Positions 27,301 through 35,978 of a stretch of 64,000 nt of DNA are shown piece by piece. A program made the position numbers and the translations under genes. Position 1 is the stretch's first letter. Every line of letters starts with the position of its first letter. The notes under the pieces are model-generated. The model did no database searches, was not told the origin of the DNA, and saw only the letters and a program-made list of their open reading frames with translations. This stretch comes from JALEFZ01 sp038527485 (GTDB taxonomy: Bacteria; Bacteroidota; Bacteroidia; J057), in NCBI GenBank assembly GCA_038527485.1, contig JBCBFT010000008.1, positions 44,379-108,378 on the forward strand, in the 5' to 3' direction.

Positions 27301-28669
27301 GTTTGTATATTTTTCCACTTCCTCCAAAGCCATTCATTCGTAGGATGTAGAGTTCATTGGCGGCATCTACTCCAAAGCCAGCCACTCCATTTTTGGACGA
27401 GCCAAACTGTAAGTCTAGCAGTTCCGTCACCACAGGTGGCTGTCCAATGGTGAACTCCATACTGAACAACCTGCCGCTTCCGTTATCGGCAAAAATATAT
27501 TTACCTAGCAGGTCTGGGTGATCGCTTCCTCGGTAGACATAACCACCTATGATGGCCGCTCCTCCTGTATTGGGGTAGGTGTAGATGGGATCTGTACTGG
27601 TCCCGATGAACGGACTCGGTGGACTAGGTCCTTGGGGACCGTTGCCTGTAAATCCTTCTTTGAATCCCCATTGATAGTTATGACCTGGGAGAATGAGATC
27701 GATTTCTTCGAATTGCCACCCCCCTACATCTCCAAGCCAGATATTTCCTGTCGCATCATCGAGCGTCATCCGGTGTGGGTTTCGAAAACCGATAGCGATG
27801 AACTCTTCCAGTATACCTCCACTGACATCTTGCCAGGGATTGGAATCGGGGACGTAGTAGTTTGCCGTATATGATTGATCACTACCAGAGAGCAGATTAG
27901 GCTGGCGTCTGATGGCATGGCTTGTCGCAGGGTTTCGGTCCACATCGATCCTGAGAACACCTGCCATGAGCCTGTCATTGATCCTTTGCCCATTGTTGTA
28001 GGTGTTGTTGCCTGGGCCTTCATCGCCAAAGCTGATGTATAAAAATCCATCTGTGCCGAAAAAGAGCCCGCCTCCATTGTGATTTGTGGCGCGATCTAGC
28101 TGTTGAATCAATACGAGTTCAGAGTTAGGGTCTGCGTAGGCATTGGCACCTGGATTGATGACGTCGAAGCGTGAGATGCGTGTATAGATCTGTCCATTGA
28201 AGGGATTCCACTGGTAAAAGACATAGACATAGTTGGAGTCAATGCCATAGCGTGGGTGCAGGGCGAAATTGAGCATCCCACTTTCTCCCGCAAATCTTAC
28301 GCGGGAAGAAATATCCAGAAATAAGTCTTTGGTGGTTGTGGTTGAAACATTGGGTACGGAGTAGATCCTTCCATTCATTTCACCGACTAATAATCGTCCT
28401 GATCCATTCATTTCTGTCAAATGGATAGGAAGATTAAAGGTAAGGTTTGGGAAAGCATCTACTTTGATGAAGTTTCCTGATCCTTGACCCGGTGTTACAT
28501 CTGGGAATGTACCATTGATGAAAGTCCCTACAGGTTGAGCCGTATTCAACCCTGACTGAAGCATAGCGATAGGTGCAAAAGCAGCCATGGTAAGAAAAAC
28601 AAATAATCCAATGAGTAGGATTTGACTGGACCGGGCAAGACTGCGAAAGCGTGAAAAAGCTCGATACAT
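24377..28669 (-). CDS. Giant secreted quinoprotein/diheme cytochrome with LamG, PA14 and T9SS domain
   Basis: 1430 residues. N-terminal signal or anchor (about 16-38), PQQ-dependent sugar dehydrogenase propeller (about 50-470), then an SO2930-type diheme cytochrome region with CLSCH near 618 and CSSCH near 698, a LamG/concanavalin sandwich (about 803-1006), a PA14 domain (GLTGTYYSNANLTG, about 1108-1236), a fibronectin III-like module and a T9SS type A sorting domain (about 1348-1430, LQVLPNPLADDR to the end). It is probably exported through T9SS to the cell surface, bound to a polymer by LamG/PA14, and oxidises a sugar while passing electrons to its own haems. Export of haem proteins through T9SS would need haem loading in the periplasm. 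Substrate unknown. Confidence 0.87.
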   Translation of the reverse strand: MYRAFSRFRSLARSSQILLIGLFVFLTMAAFAPIAMLQSGLNTAQPVGTFINGTFPDVTPGQGSGNFIKVDAFPNLTFNLPIHLTEMNGSGRLLVGEMNGRIYSVPNVSTTTTKDLFLDISSRVRFAGESGMLNFALHPRYGIDSNYVYVFYQWNPFNGQIYTRISRFDVINPGANAYADPNSELVLIQQLDRATNHNGGGLFFGTDGFLYISFGDEGPGNNTYNNGQRINDRLMAGVLRIDVDRNPATSHAIRRQPNLLSGSDQSYTANYYVPDSNPWQDVSGGILEEFIAIGFRNPHRMTLDDATGNIWLGDVGGWQFEEIDLILPGHNYQWGFKEGFTGNGPQGPSPPSPFIGTSTDPIYTYPNTGGAAIIGGYVYRGSDHPDLLGKYIFADNGSGRLFSMEFTIGQPPVVTELLDLQFGSSKNGVAGFGVDAANELYILRMNGFGGSGKIYKLDRQNPGAPEPPALLSQTGIFDNMTSLSTFNYVIPYQLNVPFWSDGAIKTRYMVIPNNGTHNTSDEQIGYSPKDPWTFPQGAVLVKHFEMMMDQSNPSITRNLETRFMLHGTDGNYYGVTYKWRDDQSDADLLASNDLDTLQVTTPDGPRDVLWYYPTRGECLSCHNAGRGYVLGPSSQQLNCDMFYSGTGVTANQLKSLAHIDIFDTPPDTTNLSALPTASPITNTSLDLTERVLSYLDANCSSCHNPQTGVQALFDARLESPVSLSSLIYGEVLKSLNISEARLIVPQDPEHSVLYQRIASLHDGVAMPPLAKNEIDSVGMNLVKEWIMSLPAASNNGSGSPYIDQRILLSFEEGSGTNTSDQSGNSLNGQLQNGASWTTGYSGSGIAFDGTNDYVSVGANPSLNSGNNITLSAWINPQTLGNNEAIISYGQSGSPYRFTVMANGTLRFGVNNGTVTGGSGGGEWQSTATVNTGQWQHVAVAFNGNELTFYINGVPDNIGSVGPVTIGSINEDLYIGRDDYSGGNYFNGLMDNVRIYHEYLSNVDIYFLSSGYLTAAQQGQAITFDTLPNQAVGIPGFSLDATSSSGLPVTYSIVSGPATLMGDSVVLSGTAGKVTVRAMQAGDASYNEAPYIDRSFWVAPAGSATGTGLTGTYYSNANLTGQLTSRVDPNIDFYWNTDRPINGMGYNSYSVEWEGLIESPTSSPVTFTTNTDDGVRLWVNGNLIIDQWQDQSATIYSATVTLPAWSKVEIKMEYYENRGLSVAQLKWDAQGNGQEIVPQMFLYPDSASVLSAHTIDLVATPQSGRVRLNWEPDEPQAFSYYVLKRAGAREELEELATVPASRKSTYRFVDERALSGMSHYQVIGYNINGAQTASDIQTVFIDPQDQAFKLQVLPNPLADDRMLNLHLYMLDPEPVFVQVLDSRGAIVRQKMLEISDVQTAHQMPLQELSSGVYLVVCKYGGKREIIRIVLP

Positions 28670-29073
28670 AGCGTTAGGATGATAAGCAGAAAGTGTGGGG
28701 TTTAGGTAAGTTGTTAGGGAGCTACAAGTATGATAAGAAATGGTAGCTACTGGAGCAGATCAGACTTTATTGCTTATTTATAAAAGGGAGATTTGTCCCA
28801 AAATAGGACTTTGAGTTGAAAATACATATTAAATTCTGTTTAAATATTCATTGTGTTGAAGTAGCCTCATAATCAAGAATTCTTATTCTAAAAAGAACGA
28901 AGAATGAATACTTAAACATTCATGTTGCTCTCGCTTAATTCTGTTGAGACGAATGAAATGTAAATAAGTAATCTGATAAAGGAGAAAACTTCTCTTCTGT
29001 GACTTCAGGCACGGAAAGACTGAATAATAGATGCCTTCTTGATACCTATCAATTGGCGTTTAAAATATTAGTC
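28670..29073. other. Divergent region with a long inverted repeat
   Basis: No gene is supported. It contains 16-bp inverted-repeat arms at 28837-28852 and 28903-28918 (one mismatch) and a 6-bp inverted repeat (agctac/gtagct) near 28731-28759. Confidence 0.5.
28837..28918. repeat. Inverted repeat, 16-bp arms, 50-bp spacer
   Basis: TGTTTAAATATTCATT at 28837-28852 pairs with AATGAATACTTAAACA at 28903-28918 with a single mismatch. It lies between the giant quinoprotein gene and the DUF2892 gene, which are divergent. It may be a pair of operator half-sites or a stem in a leader RNA. Confidence 0.6.
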
Positions 29074-29295
29074 ATGATGAAAAAGAACCTTGGTTTAGTT
29101 GAACGAATTGTACGCATACTATTTGCCGTTATAGTTGCTGTTTTATATTTCACGGATATGATCAGCGGTACGTTGGCGATCGTGTTGGGGGTTGTGGCAG
29201 CTATTTTCTTGCTTACGGGTTTGATCAGCTTTTGCCCCATTTGGAGTGCATTAGGCATTTCTACCCTTTTAAAGCCTAAGTCTCAGGAGTCATAA
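29074..29295 (+). CDS. DUF2892 (YgaP-like) small membrane protein
   Basis: 73 residues from ATG 29074 (or 72 from 29077). The frame is open 25 codons further upstream, but the family begins at MKKNLGLVERIVRILFAV, so the internal start is chosen. Two transmembrane helices (about 10-30 and 34-54) flank a short turn; the end SFCPIWSALGISTL is the DUF2892 signature seen in the membrane part of rhodanese YgaP. Function unknown. Confidence 0.85.
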   Translation: MMKKNLGLVERIVRILFAVIVAVLYFTDMISGTLAIVLGVVAAIFLLTGLISFCPIWSALGISTLLKPKSQES

Positions 29296-29358
29296 AGCGT
29301 TCAGGTATGATCCCTTCTTAGAGTGTGTAGAGACAGACGGTTTATCCTAAGCTCCTTA

Positions 29359-29388
29359 CCCTTGTAACGGTTTGTTGCAAGGGGTTTT
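29359..29388 (+). terminator. Terminator of the DUF2892 gene
   Basis: A 10-bp stem with one G-U pair (29359-29368 with 29374-29383), 5-base loop, then GTTTT. Confidence 0.7.
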
Positions 29389-29442
29389 CTGAATGTGTTG
29401 TGTTCTCTTTGAAATTCTTCCAAACAAATTGGCAGCAAATGT

Positions 29443-29450
29443 TAATTTTG
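29443..29450 (+). promoter_or_regulatory. -7 element of the TerB-like gene
   Basis: TAATTTTG matches TAnnTTTG, 17 bases before the ATG at 29468. No TTTG is seen at the expected -33 distance. Confidence 0.4.
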
Positions 29451-29467
29451 TACCTCACAAAGTTTAC

Positions 29468-30628
29468 ATGAAAGAGAAAAACCGACATCTAGCTACATTT
29501 CAAAACCTCTGCATCATTGCCAGTGCAGACGGCGCGCTTGATTATCGGGAAAAGAATCTTTTGTACGAGCTGGCAGAGAGCATGGGGCTAGAGCAGGAGA
29601 TCATTGCTCACTTGATCCAGCAGGCCAAAAATGAGAATCTGCAATTTCAGCTTCCTACGACAGAAGAGGATCGACTCATGGAGCTTAAACTGGGTGTCTT
29701 GATGATCTTGGCAGATGAGAAAATCGAGCCTGAAGAATATCATGCTTGCAAGCAATTTGCGACGGACATGGGGATTTCTGTGCAAATGCTCGATGACACG
29801 ATCGCTTACTATCAAGAGAGACAGCAAGAGCAAAAACATCATGTGGGGATGTTTCAAAATCTGTTTATGATGGCCCTCGCCGATGGGCAGATCACAGAAG
29901 AAGAACAGCAACTCCTACTAGAAATTGCCCAACACTTAGGTATTCAGCAGTCGGACATCGATCACCTTTTGGATCATCGTGATGAGCTGGACCTGATCAT
30001 TCCCCTGAGCGAAGAGGATCAATATTTCTCTCTAAAGAATCTCGTTTATATGATGGTGGTGGATGGCAATATCGATCCGAAAGAATATGCGCTTTGCAAA
30101 GCTTTTGCTGAGCAGATTGGGAAGGATGTACAGGATATTGAAGCCATTATCTCTGAGTATCAGCAGATACAGATGGAGCGGAAGGGGAGTGCTCAAGAGA
30201 TTGAACAAGATAATATCGACCTCTACCTGGATATTTTTAATGACTTCTCAAGCTTGACGCTGCCGATTTATCGTGTCATCGACTTGATGCAGCAAACATT
30301 GGAAACCCAAAAATGTGCAAAAGAAGTAGCTTGGAATCCAAGGGAAAACCTTGTAGTATCTCGTTTGATGTGGCTGGCCTACGTCCGATGTCCCATGATT
30401 GCTCCCCAGTCGCTCCATATGATTCCATCATTCCTTCATCTGGCACGTAGCCGAGAAGATCTGCATGACTTGAGGGACTTCCTCATTCAGAATGAACAAA
30501 CATTTGGGGGTTCGGCCATCGAACTCTTTCATCTAGACTTGCAGGGGCTTCATGTCGAAATTGAGCAACATCTCAAAGGTAAGATCGATCCTCCACATGT
30601 AGGAGACATTCCCTCTTCTCTTATCTGA
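29468..30628 (+). CDS. Protein with four TerB-like helical units
   Basis: 386 residues from ATG 29468; the frame continues 25 codons upstream across the likely promoter, so the inner start is preferred. The N-terminal 230 residues hold four TerB-like units in an A-B-A-B order: FQNLCIIASADGALDYREK, KLGVLMILADEKIEPEEY, FQNLFMMALADGQITEEE and NLVYMMVVDGNIDPKEY. Each has the acidic DG/DE loop that coordinates metal in TerB. The C-terminal 150 residues are helical and unassigned. No other ter genes are near, so a role in tellurite resistance is not implied. No signal peptide; cytoplasmic. Confidence 0.75.
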   Translation: MKEKNRHLATFQNLCIIASADGALDYREKNLLYELAESMGLEQEIIAHLIQQAKNENLQFQLPTTEEDRLMELKLGVLMILADEKIEPEEYHACKQFATDMGISVQMLDDTIAYYQERQQEQKHHVGMFQNLFMMALADGQITEEEQQLLLEIAQHLGIQQSDIDHLLDHRDELDLIIPLSEEDQYFSLKNLVYMMVVDGNIDPKEYALCKAFAEQIGKDVQDIEAIISEYQQIQMERKGSAQEIEQDNIDLYLDIFNDFSSLTLPIYRVIDLMQQTLETQKCAKEVAWNPRENLVVSRLMWLAYVRCPMIAPQSLHMIPSFLHLARSREDLHDLRDFLIQNEQTFGGSAIELFHLDLQGLHVEIEQHLKGKIDPPHVGDIPSSLI

Positions 30629-30698
30629 TAAACTCGAGTGTTACTGCCTTTTCGTGGTAGGGTCAGGCTCGCCTGAGCATGTGGTCTTATGCTCGCGA

Positions 30699-32174
30699 CT
30701 AATTTTGAGTAGGTGCATATGGGAAAATGGAAGCGAACGTATTGTCCTCTTTCTCTTTTTTCAGAGGACCGTATTCGGTTTCATACTCCTTCAGCAAATA
30801 ATCTTTGACGATTTCTCCTACTTTCACTGCTCCACGTCTATTGGGGTGTGCGTAGTCGTTTCTAGCGAGTGAGGGCTTAGCTTTGACCCACTGGATCATG
30901 GAGTTTCTTCCCCCCATGGATTGGTACAAGTTGAGGAAGCCTGTTCCTGTATTTTCGGCTACCCTGCGCTGTGCATCTACAATCAAGGGCACACTAGGAT
31001 CTGTTTGAAGGACGCCTTTGATACGCGTGCTTTTATCGCTGACACTTACCAGTAGTATATCTACACCTGGACAGTGTTTTTGAAAGTGCTCCACGACTTT
31101 TTTCATTCCCTTCTCATAGGAACTAAAGTTGCGTCTATTAGGTGATACAACATTGAGTCCAAACTGTAGAATAATTAGGTCATAGTCCAACAGCTCATGA
31201 AAGGCCTTTAAGTTTTCGCCTGGGATGTCTACGAGGTTCATCCCACTGTGTCCACGAGCAGAAAAGTTATCTACAAATATTCCCGACTCACTTTCGAAGC
31301 TCATCCCGAAGACGGGCATATCGCCTGGAATGTTAAAATTGAGTTTGATATCTTCTGTCGGTTGGTTGGACAATGCCACGCCATTGACGATGCGATCCCC
31401 CGCGAGGAAGGCTGTATCTTTTTGATCTTGGGTATTGGAGACTACATAATAGTCTTGATCCGAATTGCTGCCATCTTCTTTTGTCCCATAGTAGAGATAC
31501 ACCTGCTCAAAGATTTGCGTCCGTGGATATTCATCTGAACCCTTGTATCGGACCCATGTACGGCCTCTATTAGATTTATTTCGGGTAAGGAAGTACTCTC
31601 CTGAAATACCATAATGGGCATCTGAGCGTCTGGGTTTCATGAAGTTATAATCTTCCCAGTCATTGGAGAAGCGGTGCCAGATCGTGCGACGGTCGCCGTA
31701 GTAAGCATACACAATGGGGACAAATCCCACACCTGATCCTCCAAACATGTCCTGCATGTCGTTGCGAAGAGATTGGGTAATGCGGTCTCCTTCGATCATC
31801 GAATCTCCAAAGTAGGCTACGCGAACGCGAGATTGATCGGGCTTCTGTACCAGATCGTGGAGGGAAGTCAAGAAGCCAGAGAGTGGCGTACGCGACTTTT
31901 TTCTACCTTTTGGGGTAGAAGATGTACGATTTTGCCAGGATTTCCATGACTCGGAACCTGGAAGGAATTTGGAAGTAATGCGTTGACTGTCAGGATCTGG
32001 AAGTCCTGGTATGCCTTCTACAAACTCAGGCAGGTCCTCTACCATGGGTGAGGATTGCTCTGTGAGAATCTGACCAGATACTACCAGAAGCGCAGCCGTT
32101 AATATCGCCAGGAATCCCTGGGTCAATGTTCCTACTTTCACCATTGAATGCGTTGCAAATAATTCTTCCTGCAT
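30699..32174 (-). CDS. Membrane-anchored SGNH/GDSL esterase
   Basis: 491 residues (a second start, ATG at 32144, is possible). A transmembrane segment at about 18-36 anchors it, leaving the rest outside. The GDS block is VAYFGDSMIEGD with Ser125; a G-x-N-like block is LQFGLNVV; the catalytic Asp-x-x-His pair is in DYAHPNRRG near 445. It resembles SGNH enzymes that add or remove acetyl groups from cell-surface polysaccharides. Target unknown. It is divergent from a coiled-coil lipoprotein gene, which may act in the same envelope process. Confidence 0.82.
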   Translation of the reverse strand: MQEELFATHSMVKVGTLTQGFLAILTAALLVVSGQILTEQSSPMVEDLPEFVEGIPGLPDPDSQRITSKFLPGSESWKSWQNRTSSTPKGRKKSRTPLSGFLTSLHDLVQKPDQSRVRVAYFGDSMIEGDRITQSLRNDMQDMFGGSGVGFVPIVYAYYGDRRTIWHRFSNDWEDYNFMKPRRSDAHYGISGEYFLTRNKSNRGRTWVRYKGSDEYPRTQIFEQVYLYYGTKEDGSNSDQDYYVVSNTQDQKDTAFLAGDRIVNGVALSNQPTEDIKLNFNIPGDMPVFGMSFESESGIFVDNFSARGHSGMNLVDIPGENLKAFHELLDYDLIILQFGLNVVSPNRRNFSSYEKGMKKVVEHFQKHCPGVDILLVSVSDKSTRIKGVLQTDPSVPLIVDAQRRVAENTGTGFLNLYQSMGGRNSMIQWVKAKPSLARNDYAHPNRRGAVKVGEIVKDYLLKEYETEYGPLKKEKEDNTFASIFPYAPTQN

Positions 32175-32445
32175 CGCTGCGTCCTCTATTTAATGATTCA
32201 ATGAATTTTTTCCCAAACACTTTGGGCTTGCTTATTACCCGTGTCTTTGATCTATTGTGATCCTACAAGCCGCCTTTCTACCCCTCATTTTTCTCCACTC
32301 CAAGGATGACTTGTCTCAAATCTACCGTCGAAAAATATCGTAAAACGATTTCGTCAAATGTCTAGTTGAGAAAATTGTGCCAGACCCAGTATATTGGGCT
32401 ATGATTTTCGTAAAAAATACTGCCACTTCCCAACATTTTCCCCTT

Positions 32446-33084
32446 ATGAGATACGTTTCGCTTCCCATCCTTTTACTGGTCCTCACCTTGTTAGCCTGTA
32501 ACCGAAGTCCTGAGGAACTTCCTAAGTTCAAGAAAAAATTTCAGGCTCAAATTGCGTCATTCGAGAAAGAAAAACTCCAAACGGATAAAAAAGTAGACGA
32601 TGGAGTATCCACATTGAATGGATTACAGACTGCACTAGACAATGCGAAAAATACCGATCAGGAATTCAATCGCGTGTATGGCAAGTGGGAGGCAGTATCC
32701 AAGCAAGTTAAGCAACTTACCAAAGAATACAACGACCTCAAGATGGACGCTGACAATTTGTTTTCTGCCATGGAAAGACAGACCGCTAGCATCAACAATG
32801 AGAAAAGCAGAGGCGAACTACAAGCAGCTATCGAAAGCACCAAGGGTGACTATCAGAAGACGCTGGGTCGTACAGAACTCGCGATCAAAGACCTTGAAAA
32901 ACTCTACCAAGAGGCCTATGATGTGGTCAAAGCACTAGAGGTAGCCTATGCACTGGGAGAGATCTCCAATATCAACGAAGGGCTAGCCAATATCGAAACC
33001 CGTGTCAAAGACATCATGTCAGAGTTGACACAGACTGTCGTGGAGTCCAAGGATCTGTATGACAAAAAGATTCAGAATATTTGA
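32446..33084 (+). CDS. Coiled-coil lipoprotein
   Basis: 212 residues from ATG 32446, chosen because it opens a lipoprotein signal ending in LTLLAC; 23 more codons are open upstream. The mature protein is charged and helical with heptad-like spacing from KKFKAQI-like KKKFQAQIASFEKEKLQ through to the end, so a long coiled coil is expected. No domain family is recognised. It ends 12 bases from the convergent bshA gene. Confidence 0.75.
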   Translation: MRYVSLPILLLVLTLLACNRSPEELPKFKKKFQAQIASFEKEKLQTDKKVDDGVSTLNGLQTALDNAKNTDQEFNRVYGKWEAVSKQVKQLTKEYNDLKMDADNLFSAMERQTASINNEKSRGELQAAIESTKGDYQKTLGRTELAIKDLEKLYQEAYDVVKALEVAYALGEISNINEGLANIETRVKDIMSELTQTVVESKDLYDKKIQNI

Positions 33085-33096
33085 ATCTCTAGCTGA

Positions 33097-34236
33097 CTAG
33101 ACCACAGGCGTATAGCTCTCGACTACTTGCTGATAGTAGCTTTCATACTGTGGTACTACCTTATCTATAGAGAATGTCTGTGCATGCGCATAAGCGCGTT
33201 GGGAAAACGCTGTCCAGCGCGCATCATCTGAAAGGATGTAGAGGGCGTCTTGTGCCATCTTGTCTACGTCGCCGACGGGACTTGTGAACCCTGTTTCTCC
33301 ATTGATGACTAGCTCGGGAAGGCCACCTGCATTAGAAGAAATCACGGGCACCTCGCAGGCCATAGCTTCCAGCGCAGCCAAACCAAAGCTTTCGCTATCA
33401 GAAGGAAGTAAAAACAGATCTCCGATAGAGTAGATTTCTTCCACAGAGTTTTGCCCGCCTAGGAAACTCACATGCTCGCAGAATCCGTTTTCACGACAGT
33501 ACTCTTCAGCTTTGTGACGATCGGGACCATCTCCTACCATGAGGAGTCGAGCAGGAATATGCTCTCGAACCTGCGCAAAGATCTTCATGACATCTAGCAC
33601 ACGCTTGACCTTGCGGAAGTTGGATGTGTGGATGAGTACTTTTTCATCGTTGGGGGTGATCATCTTGCGAAAGTGCTCCTTATTTTGGCGGTGGAATCGA
33701 GTGAAATCCAAGAAATTGTAGATCACTTGGATGTCCGCCTTGACAGGGAAGTTGCTGTAAGTCGCCTTTTTCAAAAACTCAGATACAGCTGTTACGCCGT
33801 CGCTTTGATCAATCGAGAAACTGACGACAGGTTCATAGGATTGATTTTTTCCTACCAAGGTGATATCTGTACCGTGTAGCGTCGTCACGACAGGGACATG
33901 TAGGTCGTAGTCTTTGAGGATCTGCTTGGCAAGATAAGCTACCGAGGCGTGGGGAATCGCATAATGCACATGGAACAAGTCGAGGTTGTGATAGCGTGCG
34001 ACATCTACCATGGTGCTCGCGAGCGCCGACTCATAGGGAACAAACTCAAAAAGAGGATAATCCTTGGTTCTTACCTCGTGGTAGAAAATATTCTCGGAGA
34101 AGAGATCGAGTCGAATCGGACGACTGTAAGTGATGAAGTGGATTTTATGTCCTCTAGAAGCGAGTGCTTTGCCGAGTTCTGTGGCGACTACACCACTTCC
34201 ACCATAAGTTGGATAGCAAACGATGCCTATATTCAT
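33097..34236 (-). CDS. bshA: N-acetyl-alpha-D-glucosaminyl L-malate synthase
   Basis: 379 residues of a GT4 glycosyltransferase with a close BshA look: IGIVCYPTYGGSGVVATELG at the N-terminus, FHVHYAIPHASVAYLAKQIL, TTLHGTDITLVG, and the donor-binding SDSESFGLAALEAMACEVP with the two glutamates. It joins GlcNAc from UDP-GlcNAc to L-malate, the first step of bacillithiol synthesis. Bacillithiol is made by many Bacteroidota. bshB and bshC are not in the window. A well-formed promoter precedes it. Confidence 0.93.
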   Translation of the reverse strand: MNIGIVCYPTYGGSGVVATELGKALASRGHKIHFITYSRPIRLDLFSENIFYHEVRTKDYPLFEFVPYESALASTMVDVARYHNLDLFHVHYAIPHASVAYLAKQILKDYDLHVPVVTTLHGTDITLVGKNQSYEPVVSFSIDQSDGVTAVSEFLKKATYSNFPVKADIQVIYNFLDFTRFHRQNKEHFRKMITPNDEKVLIHTSNFRKVKRVLDVMKIFAQVREHIPARLLMVGDGPDRHKAEEYCRENGFCEHVSFLGGQNSVEEIYSIGDLFLLPSDSESFGLAALEAMACEVPVISSNAGGLPELVINGETGFTSPVGDVDKMAQDALYILSDDARWTAFSQRAYAHAQTFSIDKVVPQYESYYQQVVESYTPVV

Positions 34237-34274
34237 GTTGAATCTTATATTCCTGCATGTTCAACGACTGTAGG

Positions 34275-34306
34275 CAAAAATAGTTTTTTGTTTAAGCTAG
34301 GCCAAA
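34275..34306 (-). promoter_or_regulatory. Promoter of bshA
   Basis: On the minus strand TTTG (34306-34303) is separated by exactly 20 bases from TATTTTTG (34282-34275), matching the Bacteroidota -33 TTTG and -7 TAnnTTTG pattern. The -7 element lies 39 bases before the ATG. This is the best promoter match in the window. Confidence 0.65.
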
Positions 34307-34397
34307 AATGACGGTCCTTATTTACCTATATATTCAGCCTGTCGAATCATGAGAGATACGAAAAAAGTACTCCCCATGAGACGCATACGGTCTGAGC

Positions 34398-35918
34398 TTA
34401 TTGTGTCCCTTCTATTGTGGTCTCTTTGGCCTGTGTAAGGGGCGTTAATTTTAGCAACTCCGCACCTTCTCGTGCATGAAGGGCTTCCCATTGATACGTT
34501 TCCTTGAGGTAGGCGATGAGTCCAGGCTGACTGACCATGACATAGGCAGGGACTTGAAGCTGTTCGCGTTTGCGCAAGCGGTGGATATCGTATCCTTTAG
34601 TCTCGTTGTACACTAGGATGTAGAAGGACGCGTGGAAGTTCCAGCCTTCATAGAGGACGTCATAGTCTTGGATATCAGGGGAGCGCTCCGCGACTTGTTG
34701 CATCAGATGGGCGTAGCGTTCGGGTTCACCGCTGAACCAGTCTGAGAAGTAGACGTTGTCGATTACCGTATAATAGGGGTAGGCAAAGACAGCGGCCAAA
34801 AGGAGCCAACCCGTGAGACGCGCTTTCCACCCATCGGCCCACTTAAGTTGATTTAGGATCACTTCCCATATCTTCCAAAGGCCATATCCCGCCATCCACC
34901 CCAAAAGAGGGTAAAGCGCACAAATATACCATTCTAACTTGGTTTGAGCTGTAATAATGATGGTAAGCCATACGATACATACGATCCCTAGTAGTTTGAA
35001 TAAGGGCAGCATCTCGTCTCGCTTCCAGAAAATGATCCCTATGCCCACAACTGTAAAAGGAATCCAGTATAGATAATCTCGTGGAAGGATCAGGGAGACG
35101 TACCAATGCCAAGAATGCTCGTGTCCATCCATAACTTCGCTATATCTGACGACGATGTCATTTCGCCAGACTTTGGAAAGGAAGTCGGGGCACTGCGTCG
35201 ACAGATAAAGGTACAAACCACCTACAGCCAATAGGTAGGCACCGATGAGTCCCCATGTATGCTTGTCTCGTAGGAGAGGAAGGAGCTTTCGCTCGGATAG
35301 GGCGTATAAAAAGAAGGCAGGAATCGTAAAGAGTGCCATCGCACTTTTGGTCCAGGTCGCCAGGATGAGGCCAATACCTAGCCAGAAGAGATATTTTTTG
35401 TCCTTGAGATCAGAGTGAAGGTAGAGGTAAAAGGAAACGATTTGTAGGATAATGAAGAAAATGAACGGGAGGTCGTGTTCACCTGAGCGCGCGACGTGGG
35501 TTTTCATCATGCCAGGTGTCGTCAGCATAATCAGCACGGATAAATAGCCCCAAGTGAGTTTTCCTGTAAGATCCTTCGAGAAAAGCAGCATCAACGCTAC
35601 GAGGGCAACGACCATCAGGGCAATGGGGAGTCGGAAAGCCAATTCATTGTATCCCAAAATATGAAAGAAACTGGCTTGTACCCAGGTGAACAAGGGCGGC
35701 TTGGTATTCACCCCGCTATCCGATTCGGGCATATCGGCGTATTGACAGATGTATTCCCCATAGTGAGCCATCCCAAAGGCGCGCAAAGAGAAGTATCCTT
35801 CATCAAAATTCTTCATTCCTCCATAATCCAAGTGAAGGAAAATGGGGAAGTATATGATGATAGCAAAAAGTCCCAATGACGTACGCGTAAGCCAGGGATT
35901 GGATCGAAGTTTCTCCAT
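34398..35918 (-). CDS. GT39-family membrane glycosyltransferase (ArnT/PMT-like)
   Basis: 506 residues with about ten transmembrane segments in the first 380 residues and a soluble C-terminal part. The acidic pair in the first periplasmic loop (KNFDEGYF, Asp39-Glu40) is the catalytic feature of the GT39/ArnT fold, and NTKPPLFTWVQASFF follows as in ArnT relatives. It should move a sugar from a polyprenyl phosphate to lipid A, a glycan or a protein on the periplasmic side. Acceptor and sugar unknown. Confidence 0.87.
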   Translation of the reverse strand: MEKLRSNPWLTRTSLGLFAIIIYFPIFLHLDYGGMKNFDEGYFSLRAFGMAHYGEYICQYADMPESDSGVNTKPPLFTWVQASFFHILGYNELAFRLPIALMVVALVALMLLFSKDLTGKLTWGYLSVLIMLTTPGMMKTHVARSGEHDLPFIFFIILQIVSFYLYLHSDLKDKKYLFWLGIGLILATWTKSAMALFTIPAFFLYALSERKLLPLLRDKHTWGLIGAYLLAVGGLYLYLSTQCPDFLSKVWRNDIVVRYSEVMDGHEHSWHWYVSLILPRDYLYWIPFTVVGIGIIFWKRDEMLPLFKLLGIVCIVWLTIIITAQTKLEWYICALYPLLGWMAGYGLWKIWEVILNQLKWADGWKARLTGWLLLAAVFAYPYYTVIDNVYFSDWFSGEPERYAHLMQQVAERSPDIQDYDVLYEGWNFHASFYILVYNETKGYDIHRLRKREQLQVPAYVMVSQPGLIAYLKETYQWEALHAREGAELLKLTPLTQAKETTIEGTQ

Positions 35919-35978
35919 AGCAGCGCGAAAAATAAGGATAAAGTCTAGTATTTTTCATTTTTCCGCGATCATATTTCG

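Noticed and set aside
29468..30628. Tellurite-resistance gene
   Set aside because: Only the TerB fold is shared. No terC, terD, terZ or related genes are near.
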